Positions 30,356 through 33,158 of a stretch of DNA of 33,158 nt are shown here, piece by piece (the stretch's first letter is position 1; each line of letters opens with the position of its first letter). Location: the NCBI GenBank assembly GCA_021372355.1, contig JAJFUQ010000134.1, positions 1 to 33,158 on the forward strand, in the 5' to 3' direction. A program made the position numbers and the translations under genes. This DNA comes from Nocardiaceae bacterium (GTDB lineage: Bacteria; Actinomycetota; Actinomycetes; Mycobacteriales; Mycobacteriaceae). The notes beneath the pieces are model-generated. The model worked only from the letters and a program-made list of their open reading frames with translations. It did not search any database and was not told the DNA's origin.

Positions 30356-31882
30356 ATGCACGCATTGAGCCCTCTTCGAAGGTGCCCGGGCGCCGTGACG
30401 AGGCTCATGCCACAGAGGTGGGCAAGGGCGGCGATCGCAGCACTGTCGATCACCGCCCTTGCGGTCATTTCGATGGCCCCCTCGACTCTTGCCGGCTTCA
30501 CATCGCAGATCCGCAACACCACCGGTACCGCGGCCACGACGACCATGCTCTACACCCACACGTACAACGCGACGTCGTGCTCGAGCAACCCCGGCGCCGG
30601 CTCGATCACCAACTCGATTCAGAACATCGCCTGTCCTAGTTCGGTCTATCCCACCTCGTCAGTCGGGAGCCTTGCGGACACGATCACGGCGAACGGTGCG
30701 ATCAGCGCGGCGAGGGTCACCCAGCAAGCGGCGATCGCATCGTGTGGCGTGGTTCGAATGGACAACAGCGCCACGAGTTCGGATCTGATGCTTCCGCGGG
30801 GCAACGTCACATTCCAACAAGGAGGGCCTACGAGCTTGAGCGGCAGCAGCTCGATCGGCCTCGACGGAACGAATGCCTACGCTTCGAACATCACCGCCGC
30901 CAGCACGGCAGCGTTGCTCGGTGGGTCATCGTCCAACGGAATCTGGTTCAAGGTCGCCAATGGCTATTCCGCCGGCGGTGTCCTGATGGGGTACGGAACG
31001 TCTCCGTCAAACGGAAGCCAAACCAACTACGACCACATCCTGTACATGAACACCGCTGGGAAGATCGGGTTCGGACTCACCGGCACACTCGGGCTGACCG
31101 CCACGGGCACGTCGGCAGCGGCGTACAACGACGGCAACTGGCACTTCGCAATGCTCGTGGTCGGCGCGTTGAACACCACGCTGTACGTCGACAGCACGTC
31201 GACATCGGTGCTGAGTCTCAGTGCACTCACCGGATACACGGGCTACTGGCACATCGGCTGGGACCAGAACGGCACGACAAGCAACAAGTGGGCCGCCGGC
31301 ATCGCTCAATACCTTCAGGGATCGCTGTCCAATGCCGTTGTGTTCAACACGGCTCTGAGCAGTGCGAATGTCGCGTCGTTGTTCGCTCAGACGACCCAGG
31401 CCGGCTGGAACTCCGCGGTCTCGGGCGGGGTGGCCACCGCAATTTCGTCGTGGCGCCTCAATGACACCGGCACAACGGTGGTAGCAACCGGCACCTCGCT
31501 ACCCACGATCACGACCACGAACCCGTGCAGCTACGTCGACATCACGTGGGGATTCACGACACCGACTTCCTGCGTTGTCGCGCCCGCGTCGACCACCGCG
31601 GCTTGTACGGTCTCGACGACCAAGCTGTCGACCTTTGCCACCGGCAGCTTCGTGACGGTCGCTACCCCGACGACCAGCCAGACCGCCACGATAACGCTCG
31701 CCAAAGACGCGACGTATACGGGCGCGACAACGATCGAATATTTGACCAACCTCATCGTTTACGCCCCGGTTTCCTATCGCTACTACCTGGGTGCGGGGGT
31801 GAACTCCACGGGATGGAACCAGACGTTCAGCTGGACGAACGCGAAGACCCCGGGCATCGCCGGGTCGACCTTCCTGTTGTGA
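30356..31882 (+). CDS. Secreted LamG-domain protein, SipW substrate
   Basis: 508 aa from ATG 30356, one base after the previous stop; ATG 30407 (residue 18) is an alternative start. The signal peptide (about 25-46) is followed by GFTSQIRNTTGTAATTTM, which copies the mature N-terminus of the preceding protein. A laminin-G/concanavalin-like domain occupies about 165-365 (NGIWFKVANG, ILYMNTAGKIGFGL, NDGNWHFAMLVVG, TTLYVDSTST, GYWHIGWDQNG). A second beta domain of Thr/Ser-rich repeats (about 400-508) follows, ending QTFSWTNAKTP. LamG domains bind glycans or proteins. A role as an adhesin or matrix component is inferred from domain content and the SipW context. Confidence 0.8.
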   Translation: MHALSPLRRCPGAVTRLMPQRWARAAIAALSITALAVISMAPSTLAGFTSQIRNTTGTAATTTMLYTHTYNATSCSSNPGAGSITNSIQNIACPSSVYPTSSVGSLADTITANGAISAARVTQQAAIASCGVVRMDNSATSSDLMLPRGNVTFQQGGPTSLSGSSSIGLDGTNAYASNITAASTAALLGGSSSNGIWFKVANGYSAGGVLMGYGTSPSNGSQTNYDHILYMNTAGKIGFGLTGTLGLTATGTSAAAYNDGNWHFAMLVVGALNTTLYVDSTSTSVLSLSALTGYTGYWHIGWDQNGTTSNKWAAGIAQYLQGSLSNAVVFNTALSSANVASLFAQTTQAGWNSAVSGGVATAISSWRLNDTGTTVVATGTSLPTITTTNPCSYVDITWGFTTPTSCVVAPASTTAACTVSTTKLSTFATGSFVTVATPTTSQTATITLAKDATYTGATTIEYLTNLIVYAPVSYRYYLGAGVNSTGWNQTFSWTNAKTPGIAGSTFLL

Positions 31883-32739
31883 CGCCATTGGATATCGCCA
31901 GGCGACTGGCGTTTGCCCTGGTCGCGGCTGCCGCGCTGGTCACGCTAACGTTCGCAGCGTACTGGCGGCTGACCGGCGGGACGTGGTTCATCGTGCAGAC
32001 TGCGTCGATGGGGACTGCGGCGCCGGTCGGCACGTTCCTGTTGGACCGGGAAGTCCCGTTCGCCGAGCTCAAGGTCGGCGACTTCATCACGTTCCACCCG
32101 CCACTGTCACCGAATCAGATCTTCAGCCATCGCGTCTCGGAGATCAGCCCGAACGGCACACTGTTGACCCGGGGCGACAACGAGGACCACAACGACCCCT
32201 GGCGGATTAGACCTTCTGATGTCATCGGACGGGTTGTACACGCCTGGTGGCCGCTGGGTTGGATTGTCCGAATGCTCCCCTTGATACTCATCTCCGGAGC
32301 GATCACGGTCATGCTCGTCCGCTATGCGACCAAACCAGATCTGCGGGTGCCTGCTGCGGTCATGGGCGGAACGCTCGTGATCATCCTGGCCATCCATGTG
32401 TACCATCCGCTGACGCAAGTCCAACTCATCGCGTCGAGCGCTTCTGGGGACGGCGTCCACGCCACCTTCGTCTCGACGGGTCTCTGGAATGCCCGGGTCG
32501 CGATGAAGGGCGCCGAGACTATCGAGCTCGCACCAGGACAGTTGGGTCGAATGACGACCACGAAAGCCGGCACTGACGGCCACTTCGAAGCCGAGTTCAA
32601 ACCGGTGGTCCCATGGTGGGCATGGCTCTTCGTCGTGGCGCTCGGCGTCGGCCCGGGCTTGGCCACCTCGATCGCGCAGTCGCGGGACGACGAGGAACGC
32701 GCGGAAACGGATGACGCCGAACCGTCGGTCACTGATTGA
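31879..32739 (+). CDS. sipW: SipW-type signal peptidase I
   Basis: 286 aa from GTG 31879, which overlaps the previous stop (GTGA). One N-terminal membrane helix (about 8-28) precedes the catalytic domain. TASMGTAAPVGT carries nucleophile Ser43, GDFITFHP is box C, FSHRV supplies His84 in place of the bacterial lysine, and LLTRGDNEDHNDPW (Asp100, Asp106) is box E. The Ser/His type is that of ER, archaeal and SipW enzymes. Two or three further helices (about 133-150, 157-178 and 255-275) flank a beta segment. The SM-x-P proline of the family is missing (SMGT). It should cleave the two preceding secreted proteins, as SipW does TasA. Confidence 0.85.
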   Translation: MTPLDIARRLAFALVAAAALVTLTFAAYWRLTGGTWFIVQTASMGTAAPVGTFLLDREVPFAELKVGDFITFHPPLSPNQIFSHRVSEISPNGTLLTRGDNEDHNDPWRIRPSDVIGRVVHAWWPLGWIVRMLPLILISGAITVMLVRYATKPDLRVPAAVMGGTLVIILAIHVYHPLTQVQLIASSASGDGVHATFVSTGLWNARVAMKGAETIELAPGQLGRMTTTKAGTDGHFEAEFKPVVPWWAWLFVVALGVGPGLATSIAQSRDDEERAETDDAEPSVTD

Positions 32740-33158
32740 GCCCGGCGAGATCCCAGATCGTGCCCGAGCCATCAAGATCCGGCGTCGCCACGAACACGTC
32801 CGAAACCCCGAGTCCCGCGAGGTCGGCAAACCGGTGTCGGTGTTCGTCCACGGTCCCCGCGTTCGAGCGCTTGGCAAACGCCGCCGCAGGCGTCCGCCCA
32901 CGGTGCTTCTCAACGCGCGCCCACACGTCGTCGCGATCACGTCCCACCACCGTGGTGTCGAGGACCGTCACCACCGGGTCCCCGTACCGCCGCAGGACCG
33001 CGAGCCTTTCCCGGACGCGATCCGGATCTGAGATCGTCAGGTTGCACGCGTCGCCGTGACGCGCCGCAATCTGGAGCGTCCGGTTCCAGTTGCCACCGAC
33101 GATGATCGGGATCGCTCCCCCAGGCCTCGGGTAGCACGTCGTTTCCGGCAGTTCCACT
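32729..33158 (-). CDS. LLM class F420-dependent oxidoreductase, 5' part outside window
   Basis: The C-terminal 143 or so residues of a luciferase-like monooxygenase fold. IPIIVGGNWNRTLQIAARHGDACNL is diagnostic of this family, and DPDRVRERLAVLRRYGD follows. The last residues (DLAGLGVSDVFVATPDLD) complete the barrel. In Actinobacteria most of these enzymes use coenzyme F420, but cofactor and substrate are not visible here. The start lies beyond the window. The stop overlaps the convergent sipW end by 11 nt. Confidence 0.85.
   Translation of the reverse strand, partial: VELPETTCYPRPGGAIPIIVGGNWNRTLQIAARHGDACNLTISDPDRVRERLAVLRRYGDPVVTVLDTTVVGRDRDDVWARVEKHRGRTPAAAFAKRSNAGTVDEHRHRFADLAGLGVSDVFVATPDLDGSGTIWDLAGLNQ

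Overview
The window is high-GC actinobacterial chromosome, almost certainly from the order Mycobacteriales (Rhodococcus/Gordonia/Nocardia-like). The evidence is a mycothiol synthase (mshD), an LmeA-type lipomannan factor, a DesA1-type acyl-ACP desaturase, a DUF3073 protein, and a gene order from desA1 to purF that closely follows the Mycobacterium tuberculosis Rv0824c-Rv0808 block. No insertion sequence, prophage or CRISPR array is visible.

Layout. (1) 1-2900: the 3' end of a tRNA (probably tRNA-Arg-UCU), two small paralogous genes of unknown function, a CYTH-CHAD protein and a small uncertain ORF. (2) 2897-5453, minus strand: the low-affinity phosphate permease pitA followed by a small membrane protein, two tandem DUF3349 proteins and a VOC-fold protein, the same set as Rv0543c-Rv0546c. 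(3) 5896-9623, plus strand: desA1, a tRNA-dihydrouridine synthase and an LCP cell-wall ligase. (4) 9706-14429: phoU (+) converging on a pstSCAB operon (-). pstB carries an in-frame TAG in its Walker B/D-loop region, and PHO-box-like 11-bp repeats lie upstream of both pstS and phoU. (5) 14611-16218, minus strand: mshD and a GlnR-type regulator. (6) 16370-19570, plus strand: lmeA, a membrane-anchored thioredoxin, then a sulfur unit (DUF4395, thiosulfate sulfurtransferase, DUF1416) preceded by an unannotated 29-codon poly-cysteine leader ORF with a promoter placed for a leaderless mRNA. (7) 19664-25107: a 32-aa membrane peptide coupled to a nitrobindin-like protein, a frameshifted TupA-like ATP-grasp pseudogene, a 55-aa protein, pabC (-), a LURP-one-like protein, ygfZ, a MOSC protein and DUF3073. 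(8) 25179-27899, minus strand: purM and purF. (9) 28044-33158: a YhgE/Pip-type ABC-2 membrane protein, then a compact three-gene unit (TasA/camelysin-like secreted protein, LamG-domain secreted protein, SipW-type signal peptidase), and a truncated LLM/F420-type oxidoreductase at the edge.

How the genes fit together. About 13 kb holds polyphosphate/triphosphate (CYTH-CHAD), low-affinity (Pit) and high-affinity (Pst) phosphate functions plus the PhoU regulator. The sulfur unit looks cysteine-controlled through its leader peptide. The TasA-like/LamG/SipW unit looks like a dedicated secretion-and-assembly system for surface or matrix proteins, because both substrates share the same motif just after the signal peptide and sit directly before the peptidase gene.

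The most notable items are the poly-Cys leader, the TasA-like/LamG/SipW unit, the nonsense codon in pstB, the frameshifted ATP-grasp gene, and several hairpins and leaderless promoters.
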